A DNA stretch of 16,604 bases from Taibaiella sp. (GTDB lineage Bacteria > Bacteroidota > Bacteroidia > Chitinophagales > Chitinophagaceae). A program made the position numbers and the translations under genes. Under the pieces are notes generated by a model. It was not told where the DNA came from. It saw only the letters and a list, made by a program, of their open reading frames with translations, and did not search any database. This document shows, in pieces, positions 8,376 to 15,507 of this stretch; within the stretch, counting starts at the first letter, position 1; each line of letters opens with the position of its first letter. The stretch spans positions 1-16,604 of the forward strand of contig JACFNS010000013.1 in the NCBI GenBank assembly GCA_019454705.1, read 5' to 3'.

Positions 8376-8396
8376 CAGTTTATTTATTACCAATCA

Positions 8397-8933
8397 TTAT
8401 TTCTTGCCACCTTCCGGTTCAAAGTCCAGCACGGCCGAATTCATACAAAAACGCTTGTAAGTAGGCGCGGGTCCATCGTCAAATATATGCCCCAGGTGAG
8501 AATCGCAACGGCCGCAGGTCACTTCGGTACGTACCATGCCGTGGCTGCGGTCTTCTGTATAGTTCACGCTGTTGGGCCTGATGGCTTCGAAAAAGCTGGG
8601 CCAGCCGCAACTACTGGCAAATTTTGCATCTGATTTAAACAAGTGATTGCCGCATATAGCGCAATAGTAATCGCCTTTAGTGTCAGTATTCCAATACTCG
8701 CCGGAGAATGCCCATTCAGTGCCCTTTTCACGGGCTATGTGGTACACTTCTTTAGATAATATCTTCTTCCATTCTCCATCACTTACATTCAGTTTGGAAG
8801 TATCTGTACGCGAGTAGTGAGGGTTACCCTCTTTTGTATGATCCATAGTTTGTTTTTTTTGAGCGTTGGTGCATTGCGTAAACAACAGGCAGCCGCACAG
8901 CATGATAAAAATACTTGAAAACCGCATAAGCAT
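8397..8933 (-). CDS. msrB: Peptide methionine-R-sulfoxide reductase MsrB, exported, possible lipoprotein
   Basis: MsrB reduces the R form of methionine sulfoxide in proteins. The 178 residues open with a hydrophobic signal (about 4-19) ending LLFTQC; C21 could be lipidated, though Gln at -1 is unusual for a lipobox, so a plain signal peptide is possible. The MsrB domain spans about 50-173. Zinc ligands are C91 and C94 (CAIC) and C140 and C143 (CGRC). SSCGWPSF (107-114) carries C109, in the segment where many two-Cys MsrBs have the resolving Cys, and RFCMNSAVLDF (161-171) carries catalytic C163. HLGHIFDDGP (146-155) is the usual substrate-site loop. Starts at 8933 or 8927 (MRFSS) are both possible. 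An envelope-located MsrB would repair oxidised surface or periplasmic proteins. It ends at its own intrinsic terminator and diverges from the CoA-transferase gene. Confidence 0.94.
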   Translation of the reverse strand: MLMRFSSIFIMLCGCLLFTQCTNAQKKQTMDHTKEGNPHYSRTDTSKLNVSDGEWKKILSKEVYHIAREKGTEWAFSGEYWNTDTKGDYYCAICGNHLFKSDAKFASSCGWPSFFEAIRPNSVNYTEDRSHGMVRTEVTCGRCDSHLGHIFDDGPAPTYKRFCMNSAVLDFEPEGGKK

Positions 8934-9067
8934 CGTTTTATATATTCAGAACTAATTACGTTGTATAGACGTAAATAGTTTGAAAACTCTGTTAAAGCTT
9001 TGTAAAGTTCGTGATTATGACAAGAATCATGCTCTATAGGGCTATCAATGATTATTTTTACACCCTC

Positions 9068-10348
9068 ATGGAACCTACATACATCAGTGCAGAAGAAGCG
9101 GTTAATATTGTCAATAGCGGCGAAAGAGTATTTATACACGGCAGTGCAGCAACCCCCCTGCATATAGTAGAGGCATTGCTCAATAGGGCCGGACAAATAA
9201 GGGATATCGAACTGGTATCTATCAGTACGTTGGGCAAAATAGACTGGAACCATCCTGAAGTGAAGGAAAGTTTTTACCTCAATTCATTATTCGTGTCGGC
9301 CAATGTACGCGATTGGGTGAACAGCCCATATGGCGACTATGTGCCGGTATTCCTCAGCGAAATACCCAACCTCTTTAAGAACGGCATCCTGCCCCTGGAC
9401 ACTGCAATAGTACATGTATCTGCGCCTGATAAACATGGGTACTGTACACTGGGCACATCGGTAGATGCCACCTGGACGGCTGTACGAACCGCCAAAAAAG
9501 TGATTGCACAGGTAAACCCAAAAATGCCACGTACCCACGGCGATACACAGGTACATATATCTAAGTTTACCGCAATGGTATGGCACGAGGCTGCACTACC
9601 CGAGGTGGATTATGCCTGCAAAATGGACGAGGCATCGCTGAAGATAGGCGAACATGTTGCCAGCCTCATAGAAGATGGCTCTACCCTGCAAATGGGTATA
9701 GGTTGTATACCTGATGCCGTATTAAGGTGCCTTAATAATCATAGAGGACTTGGCATACATACCGAAATGTTTTCAGACGGGGTAATACCCTTGGTAGAAA
9801 GTGGGGTAATAACTAACGAGTACAAAAAGATACGCCCGGGCAAATTAGTGAGCACATTTACCATTGGCACACGCAAACTGTACGACTTTGTAGATGATAA
9901 CCCCAATATCACTTTCATGGACGTATCATATGTAAACGATACCGCCATCATACGCAAAAACCCTAAGGTGGTAGCCATCAACAGTGCGCTGGAAATAGAC
10001 CTGACCGGGCAGATATGCGCTGATTCGCTGGGCACTTACCAATATTCAGGCATAGGCGGGCAGATGGACTTTATGCGCGGCGCATCGCTATCCCCCGGCG
10101 GTAAACCTATTATCGCACTACCATCCGTTACAAGCAAAGGCGTGTCCCGCATCACACCATTCCTGAAACAAGGAGCAGGCGTGGTGACTACACGTGGGCA
10201 CGTACATTATGTAGTGACCGAATACGGTGTGGTAAACCTCTATGGCAGGAATATGGAGCAACGAGCCAAAGCGCTCATCAGCATAGCCCACCCCAACCAT
10301 AGGGAGGAATTGGAACGTGCGTTCTACAGCAGGTTTGAGCGGGTATAA
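9068..10348 (+). CDS. Acetyl-CoA hydrolase/CoA-transferase family protein (acetate or 4-hydroxybutyrate CoA-transferase type)
   Basis: Enzymes of this family move CoA between acyl groups and acetate, or hydrolyse acetyl-CoA, through a glutamyl-CoA thioester. I take ATG 9068 (426 residues) because it leads directly into the family start YISAEEAVNIVNSGERVFIHG; GTG 9011 and ATG 9017 in the same frame would add up to 19 residues unlike the family. Domain 1 shows HGSAATP (24-30) and SAPDKHGYCTLG (118-129). Domain 2 shows MGIGCIPDAV (209-218) and HTEMFSDG (231-238), where E233 is the expected catalytic Glu, then GIGGQMDFMRGA (328-339) and TEYGVVNLYGR (384-394). The sequence cannot separate succinyl-CoA:acetate, butyryl-CoA:acetate and 4-hydroxybutyrate activities. 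It stands alone on its strand between a 134-base divergent spacer shared with msrB and a long hairpin. Confidence 0.92.
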   Translation: MEPTYISAEEAVNIVNSGERVFIHGSAATPLHIVEALLNRAGQIRDIELVSISTLGKIDWNHPEVKESFYLNSLFVSANVRDWVNSPYGDYVPVFLSEIPNLFKNGILPLDTAIVHVSAPDKHGYCTLGTSVDATWTAVRTAKKVIAQVNPKMPRTHGDTQVHISKFTAMVWHEAALPEVDYACKMDEASLKIGEHVASLIEDGSTLQMGIGCIPDAVLRCLNNHRGLGIHTEMFSDGVIPLVESGVITNEYKKIRPGKLVSTFTIGTRKLYDFVDDNPNITFMDVSYVNDTAIIRKNPKVVAINSALEIDLTGQICADSLGTYQYSGIGGQMDFMRGASLSPGGKPIIALPSVTSKGVSRITPFLKQGAGVVTTRGHVHYVVTEYGVVNLYGRNMEQRAKALISIAHPNHREELERAFYSRFERV

Positions 10349-10371
10349 CTTTCTCAATATTGCTTCTTTGA

Positions 10372-10410
10372 TGTAGCAAGTGCCGGGTAAACTACTCGGC
10401 ACTTGCTACA
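10372..10410 (+). terminator. Long hairpin after the CoA-transferase gene, probable terminator or 3' stability element
   Basis: Positions 10372-10385 and 10397-10410 are a perfect 14-bp inverted repeat. In + strand RNA the stem grows to 18 bp (10372-10389 with 10393-10410) through one G-U pair at 10386/10396 and three more Watson-Crick pairs, leaving a 3-base AAC loop. In - strand RNA the G-U becomes a C/A mismatch, so the + transcript folds better. It starts 23 bases after the stop codon. There is no T-run after it, so classical intrinsic termination is not assured. Confidence 0.6.
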
Positions 10411-10474
10411 GATACGCATTTCCTGCAATAAAGTCAAGCGTAGTTCTCACGTTTTTTAACCAAACCTATTTATC

Positions 10475-10482
10475 TAACATTG
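10475..10482 (+). promoter_or_regulatory. Candidate -10 element for the lipoprotein-oxidase pair
   Basis: TAACATTG matches the Bacteroidota TAnnTTTG box at all but one fixed position and lies 47 bases before the ATG at 10530, after the hairpin that separates this unit from the CoA-transferase gene. The upstream T-rich stretch near 10452-10457 could act as a weak -35 region, but no clear TTG is at the right distance. Confidence 0.3.
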
Positions 10483-10529
10483 TGCATACGCTTCGGGCGT
10501 TTCTATTAACTAATAAAACATGCACTGCA

Positions 10530-10871
10530 ATGAACAGATATCCCATATTCATCAACACAATGTTATGTATAGCAACACTGCTATTGACACAGTCCTGCTA
10601 TTCTGTACGCATAGCATCCAAGCACGCCATACCTGAGCCCAATGTGATGCCCGAGGGTGAGGGGTACTGGCGGGACAAACAGGTGTATACCCTGGACACA
10701 ACTGTAAAACTGAAAATACTGGAATCGGAAGCAACTGTATTAGACCTCTGTCCAGATGGCTTTCATAGTGTTGAATACAAAGTAACCTTAGGGCATGTAT
10801 TGCTCAGTGGTATTACCCTGGGCAAAACGAAAAAAATAAAACTGAAATGTAATTGTGTAAAACCCCAATAA
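10530..10871 (+). CDS. Small Bor-like lipoprotein
   Basis: A 113-residue protein starting at ATG 10530; the frame is open back to 10380, but that upstream part crosses the hairpin and lacks a signal. The N-terminus MNRYPIFINTMLCIATLLLTQSC is a lipoprotein signal peptide with the lipidated Cys at C23. The C-terminal half resembles the Bor/Iss family: a Cys followed by a V-rich strand (LCPDGFHSVEYK, 73-84), then the hydrophobic LLSGITLGKTKKIKLKC (91-107), close to the LLxxITLGIYTP...C ending of phage lambda Bor. Bor proteins are outer-membrane lipoproteins tied to serum resistance in E. coli; for Bacteroidota homologues no role is established that I know of. C74, C107 and C109 could form a disulfide. 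The FAD oxidase gene follows 10 bases later, so the two are probably co-transcribed. The lipoprotein call is firm; the Bor relation is a pattern match by eye. Confidence 0.72.
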   Translation: MNRYPIFINTMLCIATLLLTQSCYSVRIASKHAIPEPNVMPEGEGYWRDKQVYTLDTTVKLKILESEATVLDLCPDGFHSVEYKVTLGHVLLSGITLGKTKKIKLKCNCVKPQ

Positions 10872-10881
10872 CAGAATAGCT

Positions 10882-12513
10882 ATGGCAATAACATCCACAC
10901 ACCTCGTCAGCAATTGGGATACGTTTCATCAAAATGGGCCTTTCCCTGCAAAAATGGTTTTGAGCACTAAACCGGAGGCCAGGCACATCATACCTGTAGT
11001 GATAGACAGGTATAACGATACGGCAGATGAAATACGCAGGCTGATAGGAGATGCAGTCACTAACAATGAACGTTTCAGGCCATACGGCTCTACATGGTCG
11101 CTCAACAACATAGCACACCAGCAAGACAGGATGCACCATAATGCATTTATGAATATAAAAATGGACATAGCTCCTGCGGATGTCCACCAGTTGTCGCCAT
11201 ATGCTGCCGATAACCTCTTCTTCTTCCAATGTGGTAATACCATTAAAGAAATATCCCGCTACCTGTTCGACAAAGGAAAATCGCTAAAAACAAGTGGAGC
11301 CAGCAACGGGCAAACCATTGCAGGCGGCATTTCTACGGGCATCCATGGCTCGGCAATAGATGTCGGCTCTGTACAAGATTACGTGGTGGGCATCAATCTA
11401 ATCACCGGACCTGCATCAACAGACGTGGTATATATAGAACGCCATACAAAACCTGCGCTCAATAATGCCTTTGCCGCGAAAATAAAATCGAGGGTTATAC
11501 GCAATGATGAGCTTTTTAATGCAGCATTGGTGGGTTTGGGTTCTTTCGGTTTTATACACGGGGTTGTATTGGAGGCGGAAAATCTCTTCCTGCTGAAACG
11601 CTATGTGAAATATATTAAGAGAACAGAAGCGCTTGACCTGGCAGAGAATATGGACTTCCCTAACTCCACGTTTTTTATCCCATCAGAGAAAGACAGCAAC
11701 GGCAATCCTTTACGGCCATACCATTTTAAAGTGTATGTAAACCCCTACAATCCCAATGAGGATTATGTAGCCGAGGTGATATATAAGAAACCATTTACGC
11801 CGGGATACCCTGATCCTATTCCATCCGTAAGAAAGGCGGTGTATAAGGAACTGCCTGATTTTATGGTAATGCTGGCAGCAAAATATAATAGGGTGATACC
11901 ACTCATTATCAATGCCATGAAAAGCACGTTGTTCCCCACGCTCGACTCAGAAGCAACAGGAACATTAGGTGAAATTTTCTGGGATTCGCTGCACAAGGGT
12001 AAGGCATTCGCAGTAACAATAGGTATTGATAACAAAGCCACCACCAAAGCGCTCGATACATTCCTGCACTTTGTAAACACCGAGGGGCCTGTGCCGGGTG
12101 CTATCGCATTCAGGTTTGTAAAGGCAACGGAAGCCACGCTGGGTTTTACTAAATATCCGATTACTTGTATACTGGAAATGGATGGAGTGCTGTGGGACAA
12201 CGGGCCGGGCATTATCAGCTATAACAAATTTCTGACGAGATTCATTGAGGTATTTCAGCAGGCTAATATTTCGTTCACCATGCACTGGGGCAAAAATGCC
12301 GACTGGACATTCCCCGGCCTGGTTGATTATATGTTCGGCAATAAGAAGAATGAATGGATAAACGCCCGCTGCGCTTTGCTGACACAACAGATGGCAGATG
12401 TATTCTCCAATGACTTTTTAGACAGTACAGGCCTATCCAATTATAATACTGCTGCTAACCCGGCGCTTATCGTATCGCTTGACAAAAGCGGCGCTGTTGA
12501 CCCAACGGTATAA
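10882..12513 (+). CDS. FAD-dependent oxidase of the VAO/PCMH fold, aldonolactone-oxidase-like
   Basis: A 543-residue flavoprotein without a signal peptide. The N-terminal FAD-binding PCMH domain shows RPYGSTWSLN (66-75), KTSGASNGQTIAGGISTG (136-153) followed by IHGSA (154-158), and YVVGINLITG (167-176). The C-terminal half carries HWGK (468-471), a signature of sugar-lactone oxidases such as D-arabinono-lactone and L-gulono-lactone oxidase, where it lies near the active site. In those enzymes the first motif is usually GSGHS and its His holds FAD covalently; here it reads GSTWS (69-73), with Trp in the His place, so FAD is probably bound noncovalently. Many members reduce oxygen to peroxide while oxidising an alcohol or lactol; the substrate here is unknown. 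It follows a Bor-like lipoprotein gene by 10 bases and ends 13 bases before a two-way terminator. Confidence 0.85.
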   Translation: MAITSTHLVSNWDTFHQNGPFPAKMVLSTKPEARHIIPVVIDRYNDTADEIRRLIGDAVTNNERFRPYGSTWSLNNIAHQQDRMHHNAFMNIKMDIAPADVHQLSPYAADNLFFFQCGNTIKEISRYLFDKGKSLKTSGASNGQTIAGGISTGIHGSAIDVGSVQDYVVGINLITGPASTDVVYIERHTKPALNNAFAAKIKSRVIRNDELFNAALVGLGSFGFIHGVVLEAENLFLLKRYVKYIKRTEALDLAENMDFPNSTFFIPSEKDSNGNPLRPYHFKVYVNPYNPNEDYVAEVIYKKPFTPGYPDPIPSVRKAVYKELPDFMVMLAAKYNRVIPLIINAMKSTLFPTLDSEATGTLGEIFWDSLHKGKAFAVTIGIDNKATTKALDTFLHFVNTEGPVPGAIAFRFVKATEATLGFTKYPITCILEMDGVLWDNGPGIISYNKFLTRFIEVFQQANISFTMHWGKNADWTFPGLVDYMFGNKKNEWINARCALLTQQMADVFSNDFLDSTGLSNYNTAANPALIVSLDKSGAVDPTV

Positions 12514-12524
12514 CATCATACAAC

Positions 12525-12560
12525 AAAAATGCAGGCGCTATGATATAACAGCCTGCATTT
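12525..12560 (-). terminator. Bidirectional intrinsic terminator between convergent genes
   Basis: A perfect 10-bp inverted repeat pairs 12527-12536 with 12551-12560 around a 14-base loop. On the - strand the second arm runs into TTTTTGTTG, so it is a good intrinsic terminator for the SRPBCC pair. On the + strand the stem is followed by CC and only scattered T, so termination of the oxidase transcript would be weaker. The stem is exactly centred, 13 bases from each stop codon. Confidence 0.78.
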
Positions 12561-12573
12561 CCATACTTTGCTT

Positions 12574-12996
12574 TTATAGTGCTTCAGTGTACTTCTTAAA
12601 ATTATCCAATATCGCCTGCCAGCCAACTTGCTGCATCTCTACAGGGTTCTCATTTTCAGCATCAAAGTTCGTAGTTACCTGAGTTGTATCTCCCGTTGTT
12701 TGGAAAGTAGTGCTCACCCTCCTGCCATCGCTCATAGTATAGCTGATCAGCTCATTAGGTTTTACCTCATCGTAAACACCTTCGAAGTCGAAGCCAAAGC
12801 TTCCGTCTTTGGCTTCCATTCTGTATTTGAAAGAACCGCCAACCCGCAGGTCATTCTCGGCAGTTGGTGTGTGCCAATCGGGACTGGCACTGTTCCACTG
12901 TGTTACATGCTGGGGTTCATTCCACGCTGCCCATATATTTTCTATCGGGGCCTGTACATTAGCCGATACGGTAATTACTGTTGTATTTTCTGACAT
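12574..12996 (-). CDS. SRPBCC (START/Bet v1-like) domain protein, AHSA1 type
   Basis: A 140-residue single-domain protein. The start VITVSANVQAPIENIWAAWNEPQHVTQWN (7-35) is the usual AHSA1/polyketide-cyclase-like opening: a strand, then a helix with the VWxAWxxPxxxxxW pattern. It continues with DLRVGGSFKYRMEAKDGSFGFDFEGVYDEVKPNELISYTMSDGR-like strands that line the hydrophobic cavity, and closes with GWQAILDNFKKYTEAL, the long C-terminal helix. Residues 36-47 carry an SPDWHTP loop found in many Bacteroidota members. No catalytic residues can be named; these proteins usually bind a small hydrophobic ligand or act as stress-related factors. A second SRPBCC gene lies 33 bases upstream on the same strand, so the two are probably co-transcribed and end at the terminator at 12525-12560. 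Confidence 0.85.
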   Translation of the reverse strand: MSENTTVITVSANVQAPIENIWAAWNEPQHVTQWNSASPDWHTPTAENDLRVGGSFKYRMEAKDGSFGFDFEGVYDEVKPNELISYTMSDGRRVSTTFQTTGDTTQVTTNFDAENENPVEMQQVGWQAILDNFKKYTEAL

Positions 12997-13029
12997 GATA
13001 AATTGTTTTATTGATTGAATAATATAGTT

Positions 13030-13467
13030 CTATTGCTCTGATATTTCTTTTACCTTTTGCAGCGCTTTTGGGAAAGCGTCAGCAAAATAACCTTTGTGTT
13101 CATCCACAATGTCCAGTTCTACCTCCAGTTCTGTTTTGCCATTTGTATCTTTCAGCTTATAATTTTCCATAGCTCCTGCCCAGTCCTTTACTTTTTCGCT
13201 GGTAGTGTCTTCCACGCCATCATTTACCATGCCCAGGTGCCTGAACGACATATACTCATTTGGTATGTTATCCGCAATTTCCGACACCATGCCACTGCCT
13301 TTACCATCTGTGAACAGAACTTTACTTCCTTTCTTCCAGTCCGTTTCTACCGTAGAACCCTCGCTGAATACGGCAGTCCATTTGCGGTAATTCTCACCGT
13401 CCCACAACGCATTCCATACTTTTCCCTTTGGTGCGTTGATTATGGTATTAAATTTCAACTTTTCCAT
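13030..13467 (-). CDS. SRPBCC domain protein, second of a tandem pair
   Basis: A 145-residue protein of the same fold as its downstream neighbour: first strand FNTIINAPKGKVWNALWDGENYRKWTAVF (6-34), then the strand series VETDWKKGSKVLFTD, GSGMVSEIADNIPNEYMSFRHLG and the final helix FADAFPKALQKVKEISEQ (128-145). Apart from the fold the two proteins share little obvious identity, so this is an old duplication or two separate family members placed together. The sequence ENYRKWTAVFSEGS is common in Bacteroidota SRPBCC proteins. It is the first gene of the pair; the 154-base spacer upstream of it holds the terminator of the M16 gene but no clear promoter box that I can see. Function and ligand are unknown. 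Confidence 0.83.
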   Translation of the reverse strand: MEKLKFNTIINAPKGKVWNALWDGENYRKWTAVFSEGSTVETDWKKGSKVLFTDGKGSGMVSEIADNIPNEYMSFRHLGMVNDGVEDTTSEKVKDWAGAMENYKLKDTNGKTELEVELDIVDEHKGYFADAFPKALQKVKEISEQ

Positions 13468-13572
13468 AATGCTTGTTTTTTAGTTACAGTTATTATTTAC
13501 AATACAAAAGTGGGGTAAATTAAGTTCGCACAGAGGGTGGTACAGCGACAAATTTGAGGGGGATTCAGGCAT

Positions 13573-13603
13573 AAAAAAACCGCCCGGAGAAACTAGGCGG
13601 CTT
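13573..13603 (-). terminator. Intrinsic terminator of the M16 peptidase-like gene
   Basis: Read on the - strand, AAGCCGCC (13603-13596) pairs with GGCGGTTT (13584-13577), a GC-rich 5-bp core extended by a G-U and two A-T pairs, with an 11-base loop. It runs straight into seven T residues (13579-13573). It begins 18 bases after the M16 stop codon, so it ends the thioesterase-M16 transcript. Confidence 0.88.
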
Positions 13604-13621
13604 AATCAAACAATATCATTC

Positions 13622-14902
13622 TTATATCACTACTATCTCGTGATAACTGTTCCTATTGAAATATTGCTGTGCAAATCCCTGCACCTCTGCGGCAGTTATA
13701 GATTTATATATCAGCACATTGCGATTGAAGTGGTTGATGTCCAGGCCGTTAAGTATCAAAGTACGCCAGCGCTGTATAATCTGGAACGGGCCGTCCAGGT
13801 CACCTAATAAGTTACCAAGCAGGTAATTTTTTACCAGCAGCAGTTCTTCTTCTTCAGGCTGTTCATTGCAGAGGAGGTCCATCTCATGGTATATTTCCTT
13901 AACCGCATTTTCTATTACAGCCCTGCCTACTTCTGTATGTATTATCAGTGAGCCTCCATGCTGCATAGACGACATGCTGCTGTATATTCCGTAAGTATAG
14001 CCTTTGTCTTCGCGGATATTAGCCATGAGCCTGCTACCAAAGTAGCCGCCAAACAGTGTGTTGACTACTACCATCGGCGCAAAGTCGGGGTGGTGCCTGT
14101 TGGGGAACAGCCTCCCTATACGTATGGCACCCTGTACACCATGCTCATCATTCATGAAATGCTGCTTCAGTTCAGTAGCTGTCTGCAAATCAAAAGACAA
14201 CTCAGCTGCCTGTGTTTTTACTATGGTAGTTCTGCCAAAAATTTCATTCACCCACTTGGTTTCCTGTTCGCCGATGTTACCTGCCATAAATATTTTCACA
14301 GCCGACAGGTCGTAGTGTTGTTTATAAAATGCCTGCAGGTCTTCCCTATACAGGCCTTCTATACTATCCTGGCGTGTAAAACGGCCGTAAGGATGATTTT
14401 CGCCGAACAGCAGTGCATCTATTTTCTGGTTGGCAACAAACTCACACTCACGCAGGCTGACCAGCAGGCGCTGTATTGTGTTCTGTTTATAAATGTCTAT
14501 CTCCTCCTGCGGAAATACTGAATCCGTGAGCATTTCGTGCACAACCGGCAGCAGTTGCGGCAGGTGTTTAGCCAGGCAGTAGAGAGAAACTATTGCATAG
14601 TCGTTGCCGGGCCGCACCTTTATAGTTGCTCCGTAATACTCAAATGCCTCGTTGATTTGCTGCGCCGTACGCTTAGACGTTCCGTTTTTCAGCAATGCCG
14701 CTACGGCATTGGCTACGCCCTGCTTTTGTTCGTACCATATTCCGGCCGGGAAAGCCCAATCCACTTCCACTACATCCTGCACACCGGCATTCAGCCAGTA
14801 GAGCGGAATCCCATTGTCCAGTACATGCGTATTTACAGGTGGCAGCTTGTAGTCAAACTCTATCGCATCGTGTATTTGTGGTGGTGTTTTCCTGTCTAGC
14901 AT
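13622..14902 (-). CDS. M16 (insulinase/MPP-type) peptidase homologue lacking the zinc motif
   Basis: A 426-residue protein with the two-lobe M16 architecture. In lobe 1 the place of the zinc motif HxxEH is taken by NAVAA (65-69, within QGVANAVAALLKNGT), so both metal His and the catalytic Glu are gone while the flanking G...LLKNGT pattern remains. Lobe 2 keeps the R/Y substrate-binding motif NIREDKGYTYGIYS (295-308; R297, Y304), which in this family completes the active site of the partner subunit, plus a glycine-rich stretch MQHGGSL. This is the pattern of noncatalytic alpha subunits, which pair with a catalytic beta subunit. No signal peptide is seen, so it would be cytoplasmic unless carried by a partner. 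No catalytic M16 gene is in the window. The thioesterase gene lies 34 bases upstream on the same strand, and a strong terminator follows. Confidence 0.9.
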   Translation of the reverse strand: MLDRKTPPQIHDAIEFDYKLPPVNTHVLDNGIPLYWLNAGVQDVVEVDWAFPAGIWYEQKQGVANAVAALLKNGTSKRTAQQINEAFEYYGATIKVRPGNDYAIVSLYCLAKHLPQLLPVVHEMLTDSVFPQEEIDIYKQNTIQRLLVSLRECEFVANQKIDALLFGENHPYGRFTRQDSIEGLYREDLQAFYKQHYDLSAVKIFMAGNIGEQETKWVNEIFGRTTIVKTQAAELSFDLQTATELKQHFMNDEHGVQGAIRIGRLFPNRHHPDFAPMVVVNTLFGGYFGSRLMANIREDKGYTYGIYSSMSSMQHGGSLIIHTEVGRAVIENAVKEIYHEMDLLCNEQPEEEELLLVKNYLLGNLLGDLDGPFQIIQRWRTLILNGLDINHFNRNVLIYKSITAAEVQGFAQQYFNRNSYHEIVVI

Positions 14903-14936
14903 CGTTCTGTTTTTAAAATCGCTTTATAAACAATAA

Positions 14937-15452
14937 TTAATCCTGTATGAACAAAGAACGTAGTTCATCAGCATCTTTGGGGTGCATCTTGCCACCCAGT
15001 ATCAGCCTTACCTGCCTGCGGCGTAGCGCACCTTCATACATCTTTTGCTCCTCTTCCGTTTCGGGTACCAACTGCGGTACTTTGCGAGGTTTGCCGTTGG
15101 GGTCCAGCGCTACAAAGGTTGCGTATGCCTCATTGGTCAGGTATTTGTACTGGGCCGACAGGTCTTCGCCCCATACCCTCAGGTATATCTCCATGGAGGT
15201 ATTAAAGGCACGTACCACTTTAGACTCTATAGTCAGTACATTCCCCAGTTTAATTGGGTTATTAAAAGAAATATTGTCCATGGACGCTGTAACCACCGGG
15301 CAATTGCAGTGCTTTTGTGCAGCTATGGCCGCCGCTATATCCATCCAGTGCATCAACTTACCGCCCATCAGGTTGCCCAGTGTATTGGTATCATTGGGCA
15401 GCACCAACTCCGACATGATTACATGACTGTCTTTCGGGTGTTTATCTTTCAT
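14937..15452 (-). CDS. Hotdog-fold acyl-CoA thioesterase
   Basis: A 171-residue cytoplasmic enzyme of the BACH/YciA (ACOT) hotdog group, which hydrolyses acyl-CoA to free acid and CoA. The signature is near the start: SELVLPNDTNTLGNLMGGKLMHWMDIAAAIAA (14-45), with the GNxxGGxLMxxxD pattern where the hotdog helix and catalytic Asp (D38) lie. It continues with VTASMDNISFNNPIKLGNVLTIESKVV (55-80), the usual substrate-channel strand, and VWGEDL and YLTNEAYATFVALD (93-117). The C-terminal tail of about 50 residues (KVPQLVPETEEEQKMYEGALRRR onward) is longer than in YciA and resembles the tail of Bacillus-type acyl-CoA thioesterases. Chain-length preference cannot be read. A TAnnTTTG box lies 20 bases upstream, and the M16-like gene follows 34 bases downstream, probably on the same transcript. 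Confidence 0.92.
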   Translation of the reverse strand: MKDKHPKDSHVIMSELVLPNDTNTLGNLMGGKLMHWMDIAAAIAAQKHCNCPVVTASMDNISFNNPIKLGNVLTIESKVVRAFNTSMEIYLRVWGEDLSAQYKYLTNEAYATFVALDPNGKPRKVPQLVPETEEEQKMYEGALRRRQVRLILGGKMHPKDADELRSLFIQD

Positions 15453-15472
15453 ATAATATTTTTAAGACCGTG

Positions 15473-15480
15473 CAAAGGTA
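15473..15480 (-). promoter_or_regulatory. Candidate Bacteroidota -10 element for the thioesterase-M16 unit
   Basis: On the - strand this reads TACCTTTG, a full TAnnTTTG match, 20 bases before the thioesterase ATG. Initiation about 7 bases downstream would leave a short leader of around 14 bases. It lies in the 55-base spacer after the receptor gene stop, which holds no hairpin. No convincing -35 TTG is at the expected distance. Confidence 0.45.
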
Positions 15481-15507
15481 GGTTGTTTCCGCTCCCCTCG
15501 GTATTGA

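Noticed and set aside
8934..9010. TAnnTTTG-like boxes (for example around 8975-8982 and 8995-9002) in the divergent msrB/CoA-transferase spacer
   Set aside because: Each breaks the TA or the spacing and none pairs with a TTG at the right distance, so no promoter is claimed.
9011..9067. GTG-started extension of the CoA-transferase
   Set aside because: The extra residues do not resemble family N-termini, and ATG 9068 matches the usual start; it cannot be fully excluded.
8789..9253. 154-residue open frame on the - strand across the msrB/CoA-transferase spacer
   Set aside because: It overlaps the msrB start and the CoA-transferase start in shadow frames and shows no domain pattern.
10380..10529. 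Upstream extension of the Bor-like lipoprotein
   Set aside because: It would begin inside the long hairpin and put 50 residues before a clean lipoprotein signal.
13958..14521. 187-residue open frame on the + strand
   Set aside because: Antisense to the M16 homologue; no family features and Cys/His-rich composition typical of a reverse-strand shadow.
14947..15426. 159-residue open frame on the + strand
   Set aside because: Antisense to the thioesterase, which has clear hotdog motifs.
15453..15507. Possible terminator after the receptor gene
   Set aside because: No inverted repeat of useful length is present in this 55-base spacer.
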